Part shown: positions 35,303-44,489 of the stretch, piece after piece
Layout of the letters: every line of letters begins with the position of its first letter
Numbering within the stretch: the first letter of the stretch is position 1
Assembly: GCF_002419965.1 (NCBI RefSeq)
Contig: NZ_DIHC01000032.1
Coordinates: forward strand, 42,851 to 100,912
Origin: Pseudomonas sp. UBA5706
GTDB taxonomy: Bacteria > Pseudomonadota > Gammaproteobacteria > Pseudomonadales > Pseudomonadaceae
Direction of reading: 5' to 3'
DNA: 58,062 nucleotides
Translations under genes and position numbers: made by a program
The notes under the pieces: generated by a model
What the model saw: the letters and a program-made list of their open reading frames with translations, nothing else
The model's database searches: none
What the model was told of the DNA's origin: nothing

Positions 35303-36647
35303 CGGTGTTGCTCCGTGAGTCGGCGGTCAACATCGCACCGACTGCTTCAATAGTGAGGTCACGCCCACGCAGCACACCGAATCCCGGCTGAGCTGCGTCG
35401 CGAAAATACAGGTCATAGCGGCCAGCGGAAACCGCCAGCAACGTGATAGGCGCCACATGCGCAGCCGCGCAGGCCCGGTTGCAGCCGGACAGGTGCACGG
35501 CCTGGTTTACACCCGCATGTTGCAGGCACGCGGCCAGTTGCAGCGCTTCGGCCTTGGTGTCGGACAGGCCTTTGCTGCAGGCGGCGGAGCCTGTACAGGC
35601 AATCAACTGCGAGAGCGCCTGATCTGCATCGCACAACAGCCCTGCCCCGCGCAGCCCCTCCAGCGCAGACCCGGCCCGCTCGCGGCTGACATTGCGCACC
35701 ATCAGGCTCTGCCAAGGCGTCATCGCCAGCGAGCCATCGCCCCATTCAACCGAGAGCGCTGCAGCGCTGCGCAACATGGACGGACTCAACCGCCCCAAAG
35801 GCACGACACCGCCGACCGATATCAAACCGGCCTGGCGTTGTGGATAAAGTCCTATGTGAGCATTTAGCTGAATCGGCCCGCGACGCCATGTGGTGATTTT
35901 TTGATCAATTTGCAGTGGATACCGCAAACGTTTCGACAACCGCTCAAGGAACTGCCAGGCGGGGATTTCCTGCAGCAGATGGCGCATGCGGGCTTGTTCG
36001 GGACGGGCATGTTCGAGAAACAGCTCCAGCACCGTCACCACCAGATCATGCCCTGCGTCCACAGTTACGGCCGCCAGCGGCGAGTGTGTCGCAGGGCAAC
36101 CGGTAAGGCCGAACCCCAGTAGCGTCTCCCCATTCACGTGCAACGCCGACAGCCACAAGTCGTGAGGGTGCTCAAGCATCGCCAAGCCTTCGCCCGCATC
36201 CAGCGACAGGGCGAATTTAGGGGACAACTCATGAAAGCGAGGGTGTGTTTCCAGTGAGTGAAGGATCCGCGCTGCCAGCGCACGGGCGTCGAACAGTTGC
36301 AGCGGGTCGATGCCTGCGGTGGGACTGATCATCAAATTGCGCACATCATCGCTGGCCGGGTTCTTCGGCCCCAGTCCTGCGTCGAGCAACATCGCGATCA
36401 ATTGATCGTGCTCCGTCCCGATCCCGCGGATCTGCAGATTGCCGCGGTTGGTCGCCTCGATCACCCCACCGGCAAAGCGCTCGGCAGCTTCGGCCACGGC
36501 GGATGCCTGCGCGGCGGTAATGACCCCGCCCGGCAGCTTGATCCGGCAGATGCCACCGTCCAGCGCCGGGACGATACGCAACAACCCCGGACAGGCCGAG
36601 GGGCGCAAAGGCGTGGTGGGCGTACGAGCGGACGACGGCTCGGTCAA
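35295..36647 (-). CDS. cobG: Precorrin-3B synthase (oxygen-dependent)
   Basis: 450 residues from a probable TTG start at 36647 (AGGTG six bases upstream). The frame is open to an ATG at 36731, but a sigma-70-like -10 (CATAAT, about 36711) lies between the two. CobG is related to sulfite/nitrite reductases: CPGLLRIVPALDGGICRIKLPGG at the start, and the Fe-S/siroheme-type cysteines in CTGSAACSKG and SGCNRACA. It uses O2 to make precorrin-3B, marking the aerobic route. First gene of the minus-strand cob operon, divergent from cobL. The start is the uncertain part. Confidence 0.92.
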   Translation of the reverse strand: MTEPSSARTPTTPLRPSACPGLLRIVPALDGGICRIKLPGGVITAAQASAVAEAAERFAGGVIEATNRGNLQIRGIGTEHDQLIAMLLDAGLGPKNPASDDVRNLMISPTAGIDPLQLFDARALAARILHSLETHPRFHELSPKFALSLDAGEGLAMLEHPHDLWLSALHVNGETLLGFGLTGCPATHSPLAAVTVDAGHDLVVTVLELFLEHARPEQARMRHLLQEIPAWQFLERLSKRLRYPLQIDQKITTWRRGPIQLNAHIGLYPQRQAGLISVGGVVPLGRLSPSMLRSAAALSVEWGDGSLAMTPWQSLMVRNVSRERAGSALEGLRGAGLLCDADQALSQLIACTGSAACSKGLSDTKAEALQLAACLQHAGVNQAVHLSGCNRACAAAHVAPITLLAVSAGRYDLYFRDAAQPGFGVLRGRDLTIEAVGAMLTADSRSNTDD

Positions 36648-36947
36648 AGGTTCACCTGACGTGATCGAACTGGGAAGTGCAAATGCCGGGATCTGCGAGG
36701 GCCGTATTATGCCTGCTTTGGCGCGGCCCATGAAAACACGGTCTGTCGGAAGGTCTCGTCAGTCTGTGCTGAACCGCTACAAGATCCGAAAATCTGGGCG
36801 CACGATAGCCACCCTGTCAGCCGGCTTACGCTTCCAACGCTGCCTTCGCGAATACACCCACGCCCACAATCACCTCCGTTTCGTGCTTGCAGCACGACAG
36901 CGCAGTATCATGCCGCCTTTATCCACTGATCGGGTCGAGGTAAACAC

Positions 36948-38150
36948 ATGTCCCCTTGGCTGACAGTCGTGGGAATCGGTGAAGACGGTTACAAGGGGCT
37001 GGGCAGGAGCGCCCGGCACGCGTTGCTACAGGCACGTCAGGTGTATGGCAGTGCGCGTCAGCTCGATTTGCTGCCGCCGTGCATTCAGGCCGAACGTCGT
37101 TATTGGCCCAGTCCGTTTTCGCTACAGCCTGTGCTCGATCAGCGAGGCGAGCCGGTTTGCGTCATTGCCAGTGGCGATCCGATGCTGTTCGGTGTGGGGG
37201 TGAGCTTGTCACGGCAAGTGCCCATCGAGCAGATGCGCGTGATCCCGGCGCCCTCTTCCTATTCGCTGGCCGCCGCACGCCTGGGCTGGGCGTTGCAGGA
37301 TGTGCTGACATTGTCGGTGGTCGCCCGGCCCGTGGCTGCGTTGAGTGCACAACTGCATCACGGTCTGCGCCTGTTGGTCCTGAGCAACGACGGCAGGAGC
37401 CCCGCTGCCATTGCGGCACTGTTGCGCGAGCGCGGTTTTGGCCCGAGCACCATGACGGTGCTGGAACATCTGGGAGGCGCGACGGAACGCCGGGTTGATG
37501 GCATTGCCAATGAATGGTCAGACCCGGAAATCGCCGATCTGAATCTGGTGGCGATTGACTGTTGGGCAGCGCCAGACACCTTGCGTCTGTCACCGCTTGG
37601 CGGCTTGCCGGACGACGCATTTCGTCACGATGGCCAATTGACCAAACGCGATGTGCGCGCCATCACGTTGGCCCGGCTGGCCCCGGTGCCCGGCGAGTTG
37701 CTATGGGACGTTGGCGCAGGCTGCGGTTCTATCGGTATTGAGTGGATGCGCGCGCATCCCACGTGTCGCGCCCTGGCGATCGAGGCCAACGAAGACCGCC
37801 AGCACCTGATCGAATTCAACCGCGACGCGCTGGGTGTTCCGGGCCTGCAACTGATTCGCGGACGCGCACCCGATGCTCTGGAAGGGCTTGAACAACCTGA
37901 TGCGATTTTCATTGGTGGCGGCGTGACCCTCGACGGTGTACTGGACACGTGCTGGCAACAGCTGCGCTCCGGCGGTCGGATGGTGGCCAACGCGGTCACG
38001 CTGCAAAGCGAGGCGATGCTGGTCAACTGGCGCGAGCAAAACGGTGGCGAGCTGACCCGCATCCACCTCGCGCATGCCAAACCGCTGGGCACCTTCGACA
38101 CGTGGCGTCAGGCGCTGCCGATCACCCTGCTCGAAGCGATCAAGCCCTGA
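36948..38150 (+). CDS. cobL: Precorrin-6Y C5,15-methyltransferase (decarboxylating)
   Basis: 400 residues. The N-terminal half is a CbiE-type tetrapyrrole methylase (VVGIGEDGYKGLGRSARHAL, VCVIASGDPMLFGVG) and the C-terminal half a CbiT-type Rossmann methyltransferase (LLWDVGAGCGSIGIEW, FIGGGVTLDGVL). The fused enzyme methylates C5 and C15 and removes the C12 acetate carboxyl. GAGGTAAACAC precedes the ATG, and TATCAT (about 36906) with TTGCAG upstream is a plausible promoter. The stop overlaps the next start (TGATG). Confidence 0.97.
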   Translation: MSPWLTVVGIGEDGYKGLGRSARHALLQARQVYGSARQLDLLPPCIQAERRYWPSPFSLQPVLDQRGEPVCVIASGDPMLFGVGVSLSRQVPIEQMRVIPAPSSYSLAAARLGWALQDVLTLSVVARPVAALSAQLHHGLRLLVLSNDGRSPAAIAALLRERGFGPSTMTVLEHLGGATERRVDGIANEWSDPEIADLNLVAIDCWAAPDTLRLSPLGGLPDDAFRHDGQLTKRDVRAITLARLAPVPGELLWDVGAGCGSIGIEWMRAHPTCRALAIEANEDRQHLIEFNRDALGVPGLQLIRGRAPDALEGLEQPDAIFIGGGVTLDGVLDTCWQQLRSGGRMVANAVTLQSEAMLVNWREQNGGELTRIHLAHAKPLGTFDTWRQALPITLLEAIKP

Positions 38151-39247
38151 TGCGCGAGGAAACCGCCGAACAACCTGCGCCTTTGCGTAGCGGACTGACG
38201 ACCGGCAGCTGCGCCACGGCCACCTCGCTCGCTGCAGCGCGTTTGTTGCTGGCGGATGAAGTCAATGATGCAATCGAGATCACGCTGCCCAAAGGCAGGC
38301 AGGTGCAGATGCGCCTGGAGTTCTGTCGCGCTGTCGACGGCGGTGCGCAAGCGGGAACGATCAAGGATGCAGGCGATGACCCCGACGTCACCCACGGCGC
38401 GCTGCTGTATTCCCACGTCCGCTTAACCGCCACGCCGGGCGTAACGTTCGTCGCGGGCTCCGGGGTCGGCACCGTCACCCGTCCCGGCCTGGTGCTGGGC
38501 GTCGGCGAGCCGGCGATCAACCCGGTGCCACGCAGAATGATGACCGAGCACCTCACGCACCTTGCCACTGAATTCGATTACCCAGGCGGGTTCGAAGTCA
38601 CGGTCTGCGTGGAAAACGGCGGTGAGCTGGCGCTCAAGACCATGAACCCGCGTCTGGGCATCCTTGGCGGACTGTCGATTTTAGGCACCAGCGGCATTGT
38701 CAGGCCCTTTTCCTGCGCGGCCTACATTGCCTCGATTCATCAGGGCATCGACGTCGCCAAAACCAACGGCTATGAACACATCGCCGCCTGTACGGGCAAC
38801 GCCAGCGAGGACACCATGCGCCGGGTGTACGACCTGCCCGATATCGCGCTGATCGAGATGGGTGATTTCGTCGGCGCGGTACTCAAGCATCTGCGCAAAG
38901 TGCCTGTGGATAAACTCAGTCTGTGCGGCGGGTTCGGCAAGATCAGCAAGCTCGCGGCCGGGCACATGGACCTGCACAGTCGGCATTCCAGCATTAACCT
39001 GGAACAACTGGCGCAGTGGGCGGCGGACGTGGGGGCCGATGACGATCTGCAGCGAAAGATTCGCGAGGCCAATACCAGCCAGCAGGCCTTGGCGATGGCA
39101 GCGGCAGTGAATGTGGCGTTGGGGGATGCGGTGTGTCAGCACGCCCTGAATTTCGCCCGCAGCGTAGTGCCTGCGCAAGTGCAGGTCGAGGTGTTCGCCA
39201 TCGACCGGCAAGGCGGCATTGTCGGGCGTGCGGGGGCGTTTCAATGA
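38150..39247 (+). CDS. cbiD: Cobalt-precorrin-5B C1-methyltransferase CbiD
   Basis: 365 residues from the ATG at 38150, overlapping the cobL stop. The family signature LRSGLTTGSCATATSLAAAR is at the N-terminus; ATPGVTFVAGSGVGTVTRPGL, PGGFEVTVCVENGGELALKT and GILGGLSILGTSGIVRPFS follow. It transfers the C1 methyl group. CbiD belongs to the cobalt-early (anaerobic) series, yet here it sits with the O2-dependent cobG, standing in for CobF. The same combination is known in pseudomonads. Confidence 0.96.
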   Translation: MREETAEQPAPLRSGLTTGSCATATSLAAARLLLADEVNDAIEITLPKGRQVQMRLEFCRAVDGGAQAGTIKDAGDDPDVTHGALLYSHVRLTATPGVTFVAGSGVGTVTRPGLVLGVGEPAINPVPRRMMTEHLTHLATEFDYPGGFEVTVCVENGGELALKTMNPRLGILGGLSILGTSGIVRPFSCAAYIASIHQGIDVAKTNGYEHIAACTGNASEDTMRRVYDLPDIALIEMGDFVGAVLKHLRKVPVDKLSLCGGFGKISKLAAGHMDLHSRHSSINLEQLAQWAADVGADDDLQRKIREANTSQQALAMAAAVNVALGDAVCQHALNFARSVVPAQVQVEVFAIDRQGGIVGRAGAFQ

Positions 39248-39999
39248 GCCAGCGGACAGTCAAACGCGTGCTGTTATTGGGCGGGATCACCGAAGCGCTG
39301 GTTATCGCCCGCACGCTGGGGCCGCACCATATCTACAGTCTGGCAGGCGTCGGGCGAGTGCCGAGCGATCTGCGCTGTCAGGTGCGCGTTGGCGGATACG
39401 GCGGCGCTGAAGGGCTGGCGCAGTTCGTGCGAGACGAAGGCATCCGTCTGATCCTCGATGCAACCCATCCCTACGCGGCTCGGATCAGTCAAAACGCCGC
39501 GAACGCCGCGAAACTGACAGGTGTTCCTTGCTGGGCCTTACGCCGCCCGGCATGGCAAGCCGGTCCCCACGACGACTGGCGCGAGGTGGCGGACTGGGCA
39601 GCACTGATCATTGCCTTGGTGCCCTTCAAGCGCCCGTTGTTCACCCTGGGCCGCGAGCCGCTCGCACATTTGCATGAGATCCCCGAGCATCAGTTCTGGA
39701 CCCTCCGTGCCCTCGACAGCTCCCCCGGCAACGAACGCTGCGAAGTCATCGGTGCTCGCGGTCCTTTCGACCTTGAAGGTGAACGCGCACTGTTCGAGCG
39801 CCGCAGCATCGATGTGCTGATCAGCAAGAACAGCGGCAGCACGGCGACCGAGCCGAAGCTTGAAGTGGCGCGCGAGCGTGGAGTGCCGATGTTGGTTTTG
39901 AAGCGGCCAGTGTTGGCGGGGGTGGATCGGGAGTTTTGGAGTGTGGGAGAGGTGTTGAAAGGATTGGAGCTTTTTACATCTCCCGGCCATTCAGGCTAA
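39244..39999 (+). CDS. cobK: Precorrin-6A reductase
   Basis: 251 residues from MSQRTVKRVLLLGG, overlapping the cbiD stop by four bases (ATGA). The CobK/CbiJ features are GGITEALVIARTL, LILDATHPYAARISQNA and the C-terminal ISKNSGSTATEPKLEVARER. It reduces the macrocycle with NADPH before CobL acts. Last gene of the plus-strand cobalamin set; its stop directly abuts the next open frame. Confidence 0.96.
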   Translation: MSQRTVKRVLLLGGITEALVIARTLGPHHIYSLAGVGRVPSDLRCQVRVGGYGGAEGLAQFVRDEGIRLILDATHPYAARISQNAANAAKLTGVPCWALRRPAWQAGPHDDWREVADWAALIIALVPFKRPLFTLGREPLAHLHEIPEHQFWTLRALDSSPGNERCEVIGARGPFDLEGERALFERRSIDVLISKNSGSTATEPKLEVARERGVPMLVLKRPVLAGVDREFWSVGEVLKGLELFTSPGHSG

Positions 40000-40425
40000 A
40001 TGGCCGACATGAACCAACAACAAAAGAAAATCATCAGCCTTGAGCGGCGCCGAGCCTTTGCCTGGGTGGCGTGTTTTGCGCTGCTGTTCGGCATGCTGGT
40101 GATGCCCATGACACCGACCATGCCGCGTACGCAGGGTGAGCAACTCGTTTGGAGCAGCCTGTGCAGCAGCGGTGGGACACGTCTGGCGGCGACAACCATC
40201 GCGCCGGTGGATCAACGCCCCCCTGATCGCAGCGACGCTATCCTCATGCAGCATTGCCCGTGTTGTTCCAGGGTGCTGTCGATGGTGGCGGTGCCGGCGG
40301 GTAATCAGCCGGGTTTCATCGTGTTCGTTCAGCCCTTGCGCTTGCCCAATGCCGTGCTGGTCATTCACGCACCTGCGCGGGTGCTGTGGCCCAACCTCAA
40401 TCCCCGCGCCTCACCCCGAGTCTGA
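40000..40425 (+). CDS. DUF2946 domain protein (copper-associated)
   Basis: 141 residues; an ATG three codons in (40009) is an alternative start. One N-terminal membrane helix (about 20-38, AFAWVACFALLFGMLVMP) is followed by a region with HCPCCSR (about 85-91), the paired-cysteine feature of DUF2946. These small proteins are commonly found next to PCu(A)C chaperones and copper receptors; no direct function is known. The start abuts the cobK stop without a gap, but the copper-type neighbours downstream suggest it belongs with them. Confidence 0.8.
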   Translation: MADMNQQQKKIISLERRRAFAWVACFALLFGMLVMPMTPTMPRTQGEQLVWSSLCSSGGTRLAATTIAPVDQRPPDRSDAILMQHCPCCSRVLSMVAVPAGNQPGFIVFVQPLRLPNAVLVIHAPARVLWPNLNPRASPRV

Positions 40426-40478
40426 TCGTTCGTTCACGCTGCACATTGCGCATCTGAATGGCCTGGAGACTCCTACCC

Positions 40479-40946
40479 ATGTTGAAGAAGATTCTGTTGC
40501 TGGCTGCCCTGCTGCTGCCCGTCTGCCTTGTTGAAGCTCATGAGAATGAAAACGGCCAACTGGCCATTGCCCAGCCCTGGTCGATGGAGCTGCCGCCAAA
40601 CGCACCCACGGTTGCAGCCTATTTCATCATCAGTAACAAGAGGCCGCAGGCCGATCGGCTGATCAGCGTCGACAGCCCGATCGCTGGTGCCGCTCAACTG
40701 CATGAGCACGTGACCAAAGAAGGCTTGATGAAGATGCAGCAGGTCGAGACCGTGGACGTGCCAGCAGGCGGCACAGTGACATTTGCGCCCATGGCCTACC
40801 ACGTCATGCTGCTGGACCTGAAAGATCGCTCGAGACTGACAACCGGTCAGACCTTCCCGCTGACCCTTCATTTCGAGAAAGCCGGTGACCTGACCGTTCA
40901 GGTCATGGTGCTGAAACAGGCACCTGATGACGCCCATGCCCACTGA
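40479..40946 (+). CDS. Periplasmic copper chaperone PCu(A)C
   Basis: 155 residues from MLKKILLLAALLLPVCLVEA, a signal peptide. The mature domain has the copper-binding set of the PCu(A)C family: LHEHVTKEGLMKMQQV (His and Met ligands) and, about 20 residues on, MAYHVML. Family members bind Cu(I) in the periplasm and pass it to cytochrome oxidase or homeostasis factors. A His-rich tail (DDAHAH) adds possible metal sites. It lies between two DUF2946 genes, a typical setting. Confidence 0.93.
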   Translation: MLKKILLLAALLLPVCLVEAHENENGQLAIAQPWSMELPPNAPTVAAYFIISNKRPQADRLISVDSPIAGAAQLHEHVTKEGLMKMQQVETVDVPAGGTVTFAPMAYHVMLLDLKDRSRLTTGQTFPLTLHFEKAGDLTVQVMVLKQAPDDAHAH

Positions 40947-40980
40947 CAGCCTCTAACCCGAACCCTGAACGCTGAAGCCC

Positions 40981-41433
40981 TTGAGCCGCCTGTTCGCCAC
41001 ACGCAGCCCCGCCACCGCTCCCCGCAGAACGCAGGGTGCGTGGCTGAGCCTGTTCGCCATGCTGCTGATCTTCATTGGCCCGCTGATTTCGCAGTCGATG
41101 CCAATGGAGCATCACGCGGGCTTCCCGCCGCAGGCCACGCTGGCGACGGGCATGGACATGTCGGCGCCTATGGACATGTCGACCGACGCCCACAGCGGAC
41201 ATCACGCAGACCCCGTTCAAACGGCAGGCGTCGATCACGTGCTCTGGGCCAAGTGCGGCTACTGTACGCTGCTTTTCAGCTGTCCGGCGCTGACGCGAAC
41301 CTTGGCCGTTGCGGCCCCTGTGCCGCCGACACCTGCCGACTTCTACAACGCAGCCCCGCAACGGGGCCATGCTCAGCGCAATGTCTTCCCCAACGCCCGC
41401 AGCCGCGCCCCGCCCTTTTTCCCCGTCGCCTGA
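40981..41433 (+). CDS. His/Met-rich DUF2946 protein
   Basis: 150 residues from a TTG start. It has an N-terminal membrane segment (about 20-36, GAWLSLFAMLLIFIGPLI), then a stretch very rich in Met, His and Asp (MDMSAPMDMS, DAHSGHHAD), and then CGYC. This composition is characteristic of periplasmic copper-binding regions. It lies 34 bp after the PCu(A)C gene and 84 bp before the PepSY gene, so the four are probably one operon. The exact function is unknown. Confidence 0.8.
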   Translation: MSRLFATRSPATAPRRTQGAWLSLFAMLLIFIGPLISQSMPMEHHAGFPPQATLATGMDMSAPMDMSTDAHSGHHADPVQTAGVDHVLWAKCGYCTLLFSCPALTRTLAVAAPVPPTPADFYNAAPQRGHAQRNVFPNARSRAPPFFPVA

Positions 41434-41517
41434 ACCTTGAAAAGATTCGTACACGCTGACCGCCCCTGAGGTGCCAGCGTGCTGCGCCGTGCTTATCCCT
41501 GACGGGAGCGTTTCACC

Positions 41518-42891
41518 ATGTCTAAACCCAACGTGTCGTTCTATAACCTGGCGTGGCGCTGGCATTTTTATGCCGGGCTGTTCGTCGCGCCATTCATGAT
41601 CGTCCTGTCGCTGACGGGCATCGTTTACCTGTTCAAGCCGCAGCTCGATTCGCTGATGTACAGCGACTTGCTGACGGTCAGGCCCGCGCATCACCTGCTC
41701 AGCGCCGACGCGCAGCAACAGCGGGTTTTGCAGGCCTACCCCAATGTGCTCATCAGCAAGTACCTGCCACCTGCGAATGCGCACAGCAGCGCACAGTTCG
41801 TGGTGAACCAGGACGGTCGTGACGTGAACCTGTTCATCGACCCCTACAGCGGCAAGGTCCTCGGCACTCAAGATGCGAAAAATAACCTGCAAGCCATGGC
41901 TCGCGAGCTTCACGGTGAACTGATGATAGGCACTGTCGGTGATCGTCTGGTGGAGTTGGCCGCCGGCTGGGGCATCGTGCTGGTGGTTTCCGGGTTGTAC
42001 CTGTGGTGGCCGAGAGGGCGTTCGTCTGCCGGCGTGCTCTGGCCACGCTTCACCGCTCGCGGACGCCTATTGTGGCGCGACCTGCACGCGGTTACCGGCT
42101 TCTGGGGCTCGGTGGCGCTGCTGTTCATGCTCCTGAGCGGTATGACCTGGACCGGGCTGTGGGGCAAGGCATACGCGGATGTATGGAATACGTTTCCGGC
42201 AGCAATGTGGAACGACGTGCCGAGGTCTGAAAAACACGCAGGCGAACTGAACACAGCCAGCGGGCAGACCGTGCCCTGGGCGATGGAGAACACACCCATG
42301 CCGGTGTCCTCTGGCGAACATGCCGAGCATATGCATCACGCGGGGATGTCCAGCGCACCTGCCGCGCCTGCGATCACTTTGCAGCGGGTCGTCGATATCG
42401 CCAGAGAGCGCAGGGTCGAGCCTGGCTACAGCATTACTCAGCCGAAAACCGCTGACGGCGTGTTTACGGTATCGGTGTTCGCAGACAATCCGCACAACGA
42501 CGCCACGCTGCACATCGATCAATACAACGGCAAGGTGCTGGCCGATGTGCGTTACGCCGATTACAGCCCAGTGTCCAAAGCCACCGAACTGGGGGTGATG
42601 CTGCACGAAGGCAAGATGTTTGGCTGGCTCAATCAGTGGGTGATCCTGTTCATCTGCCTGATGGTGCTGCTCAGCGCCGTGAGCGGGATCGTGATCTGGT
42701 GGAAGCGCCGACCACACAACGGATTTGGCGTGCCGCCGCTTCGGCACGACCTGCCACGCTGGAAAATCGCAACGGTTGTCATGATTGCACTCGGCTTGGC
42801 CTTCCCGCTCGTCGGGATTTCGATGCTGGTGGTATGGCTGCTTGATCGAACAGCCTTTTCACGCTTTGCCAAATCGGCGACAACAGCTTAG
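41518..42891 (+). CDS. PepSY-associated membrane protein
   Basis: 457 residues with four main membrane segments (about 18-42, 140-165, 195-215, and a C-terminal pair from 375). The opening WRWHFYAGLFVAPFMIVLSLTGIVYLFKP is the PepSY_TM signature, and GWLNQWVILFICLMVLLSAVSG is the later one. The large loop contains a Met/His-rich run (GEHAEHMHHAGM), suggesting copper contact. Related proteins include iron and copper reductase-like partners of TonB receptors. A role in metal reduction or uptake is inference from neighbours. Confidence 0.9.
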   Translation: MSKPNVSFYNLAWRWHFYAGLFVAPFMIVLSLTGIVYLFKPQLDSLMYSDLLTVRPAHHLLSADAQQQRVLQAYPNVLISKYLPPANAHSSAQFVVNQDGRDVNLFIDPYSGKVLGTQDAKNNLQAMARELHGELMIGTVGDRLVELAAGWGIVLVVSGLYLWWPRGRSSAGVLWPRFTARGRLLWRDLHAVTGFWGSVALLFMLLSGMTWTGLWGKAYADVWNTFPAAMWNDVPRSEKHAGELNTASGQTVPWAMENTPMPVSSGEHAEHMHHAGMSSAPAAPAITLQRVVDIARERRVEPGYSITQPKTADGVFTVSVFADNPHNDATLHIDQYNGKVLADVRYADYSPVSKATELGVMLHEGKMFGWLNQWVILFICLMVLLSAVSGIVIWWKRRPHNGFGVPPLRHDLPRWKIATVVMIALGLAFPLVGISMLVVWLLDRTAFSRFAKSATTA

Positions 42892-43213
42892 ATTGCGTCC
42901 TGCGGGGCCTGGAACCTTTTTGGGTGGTTTAGTGATGAATTCCTCCTCATTTCCGGTTTCAGGCCCCGTCTCCTTTCTCCCCCTCGCAAAAACCTGTCGC
43001 ATTAGACAGCTTGTCGCACCAGATCAGCGCACCCTGCGCACCACCCATGCTTGACCATCCCAGATTGGTGCACCCTCTAGCCCGCTCGCAACGCTTTCAT
43101 TCGATTTGGCAACGTTTTCAGCCTTGGCCCAGCCTTTGCTAAAGCCTAAGCAGCCTTGACCCTGCACCGCCAAGCGCGGACCTGCCAGAACAATCAAAGA
43201 ATGGAGCTTGCCA
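42892..43213. other. 322-bp regulatory region upstream of urtA
   Basis: No gene. It contains the sigma-54-type promoter at 43124-43140 and, about 50 bases further upstream, the palindrome TTGGTGCACCC (43065-43075), which resembles NtrC half-sites (consensus with GCACC and GGTGC arms). A GCGCACC repeat at about 43037-43043 could be part of the same array. Confidence 0.6.
43124..43140 (+). promoter_or_regulatory. Sigma-54 (RpoN) promoter of the urt operon
   Basis: TTGGCCC-AGCCT-TTGCT matches YTGGCAC-N5-TTGCW with a single substitution in the -24 element and exact spacing. It is 73 bases upstream of the urtA ATG. NtrC/RpoN control under nitrogen limitation is the expected regulation of urea uptake. 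Confidence 0.75.
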
Positions 43214-44479
43214 ATGAAGCGTCGCAGTTTGCTTAAAGCGTTCACCCTGTCCGCATCGATCGCCGCTATGGGTTTGACCTGGACCGCGCAGGCCGCCGAG
43301 ACAATCAAGGTCGGGATTCTTCATTCTTTGTCCGGCACCATGGCCATTTCCGAGACCTCACTCAAAGACATGGCGCTGATGACCATCGACGAGATCAACG
43401 CCAAGGGTGGTGTCGACGGCAAAAAACTGGAAGCCGTGGTGGTCGACCCGGCGTCCAACTGGCCGCTGTTCGCCGAGAAGGCACGCCAGCTGATCACCCA
43501 GGATAAAGTCGCAGTGGTGTTCGGTTGCTGGACCTCGGTGTCGCGTAAATCGGTACTGCCGGTGTTCGAAGAACTCAACGGTCTGCTGTTCTACCCGGTG
43601 CAGTACGAAGGTGAGGAGATGTCGCCGAACGTGTTCTACACCGGTGCAGCGCCTAACCAGCAGGCGATACCCGCTGTCGAGTACCTGATGAGCGAAGACG
43701 GCGGCGCGGCCAAGCGCTTCTTCCTGCTGGGCACCGACTACGTCTACCCACGCACCACCAACAAGATTCTGCGTGCGTTCCTGCATTCCAAAGGCGTGAA
43801 GGACAGCGACATCGAAGAGGTGTACACCCCCTTCGGCCATAGCGATTATCAAACCATCGTGGCCAACATCAAGAAGTTCTCCGCAGGCGGCAAGACCGCT
43901 GTGATCTCAACCGTCAACGGCGACTCCAACGTGCCGTTTTACAAGGAACTGGGTAACCAGGGCTTGAAAGCCACTGACGTTCCGGTGGTGGCGTTCTCGG
44001 TGGGCGAAGAAGAACTGCGTGGCGTGGACACCAAGCCGCTGGTGGGCAACTTGGCGGCGTGGAACTACTTCGAATCGGTGAAGAACCCGGTCAACACCAA
44101 GTTCGTTGCTGACTGGAAAGCCTACGCCAAGGCGCACAACCTGCCGAACGCGGACAAGGCAGTGACCAACGATCCGATGGAGGCGACTTACGTCGGCATC
44201 CACATGTGGGCGCAGGCGGTCGAGAAAGCCAAGTCCACCGATGTGGATAAAGTCCGCGAGGCCATGGCCGGCCAGACCTTTGCCGCGCCCTCAGGCTTCA
44301 CCCTGGAAATGGACAAGACCAACCACCACCTGCACAAGCCAGTGATGATCGGCGAGATCAAGGCTGACGGCCAGTTCAACGTAGTGTGGAAAACCAAGGA
44401 GCCGATTCGCGCCCAGCCGTGGAGCCCGTTCATCGAAGGCAACGACAAGAAGCCTGACTACGCGGTGAAAAGTAACTAA
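43214..44479 (+). CDS. urtA: Urea ABC transporter substrate-binding protein
   Basis: 421 residues from MKRRSLLKAFTLSASIAA (GGAG upstream). The signal sequence contains RRSLLK, a twin-arginine-like pattern, and ends near TAQAAE. The mature protein is a type I periplasmic binding fold of the Leu/amide family with the UrtA stretches KVGILHSLSGTMAISE, VFGCWTSVSRKSVLPVFEEL and LFYPVQYEGEEMSPNVFYTG. It captures urea in the periplasm. Preceded by a sigma-54 promoter and followed by a palindromic repeat before urtB. Confidence 0.97.
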   Translation: MKRRSLLKAFTLSASIAAMGLTWTAQAAETIKVGILHSLSGTMAISETSLKDMALMTIDEINAKGGVDGKKLEAVVVDPASNWPLFAEKARQLITQDKVAVVFGCWTSVSRKSVLPVFEELNGLLFYPVQYEGEEMSPNVFYTGAAPNQQAIPAVEYLMSEDGGAAKRFFLLGTDYVYPRTTNKILRAFLHSKGVKDSDIEEVYTPFGHSDYQTIVANIKKFSAGGKTAVISTVNGDSNVPFYKELGNQGLKATDVPVVAFSVGEEELRGVDTKPLVGNLAAWNYFESVKNPVNTKFVADWKAYAKAHNLPNADKAVTNDPMEATYVGIHMWAQAVEKAKSTDVDKVREAMAGQTFAAPSGFTLEMDKTNHHLHKPVMIGEIKADGQFNVVWKTKEPIRAQPWSPFIEGNDKKPDYAVKSN

Positions 44480-44489
44480 GACCAGCCCC

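Noticed and set aside
36648..36947. Cobalamin riboswitch between cobG and cobL
   Set aside because: No B12-box-like sequence was seen on either strand. The interval is short and looks like two ordinary promoters.
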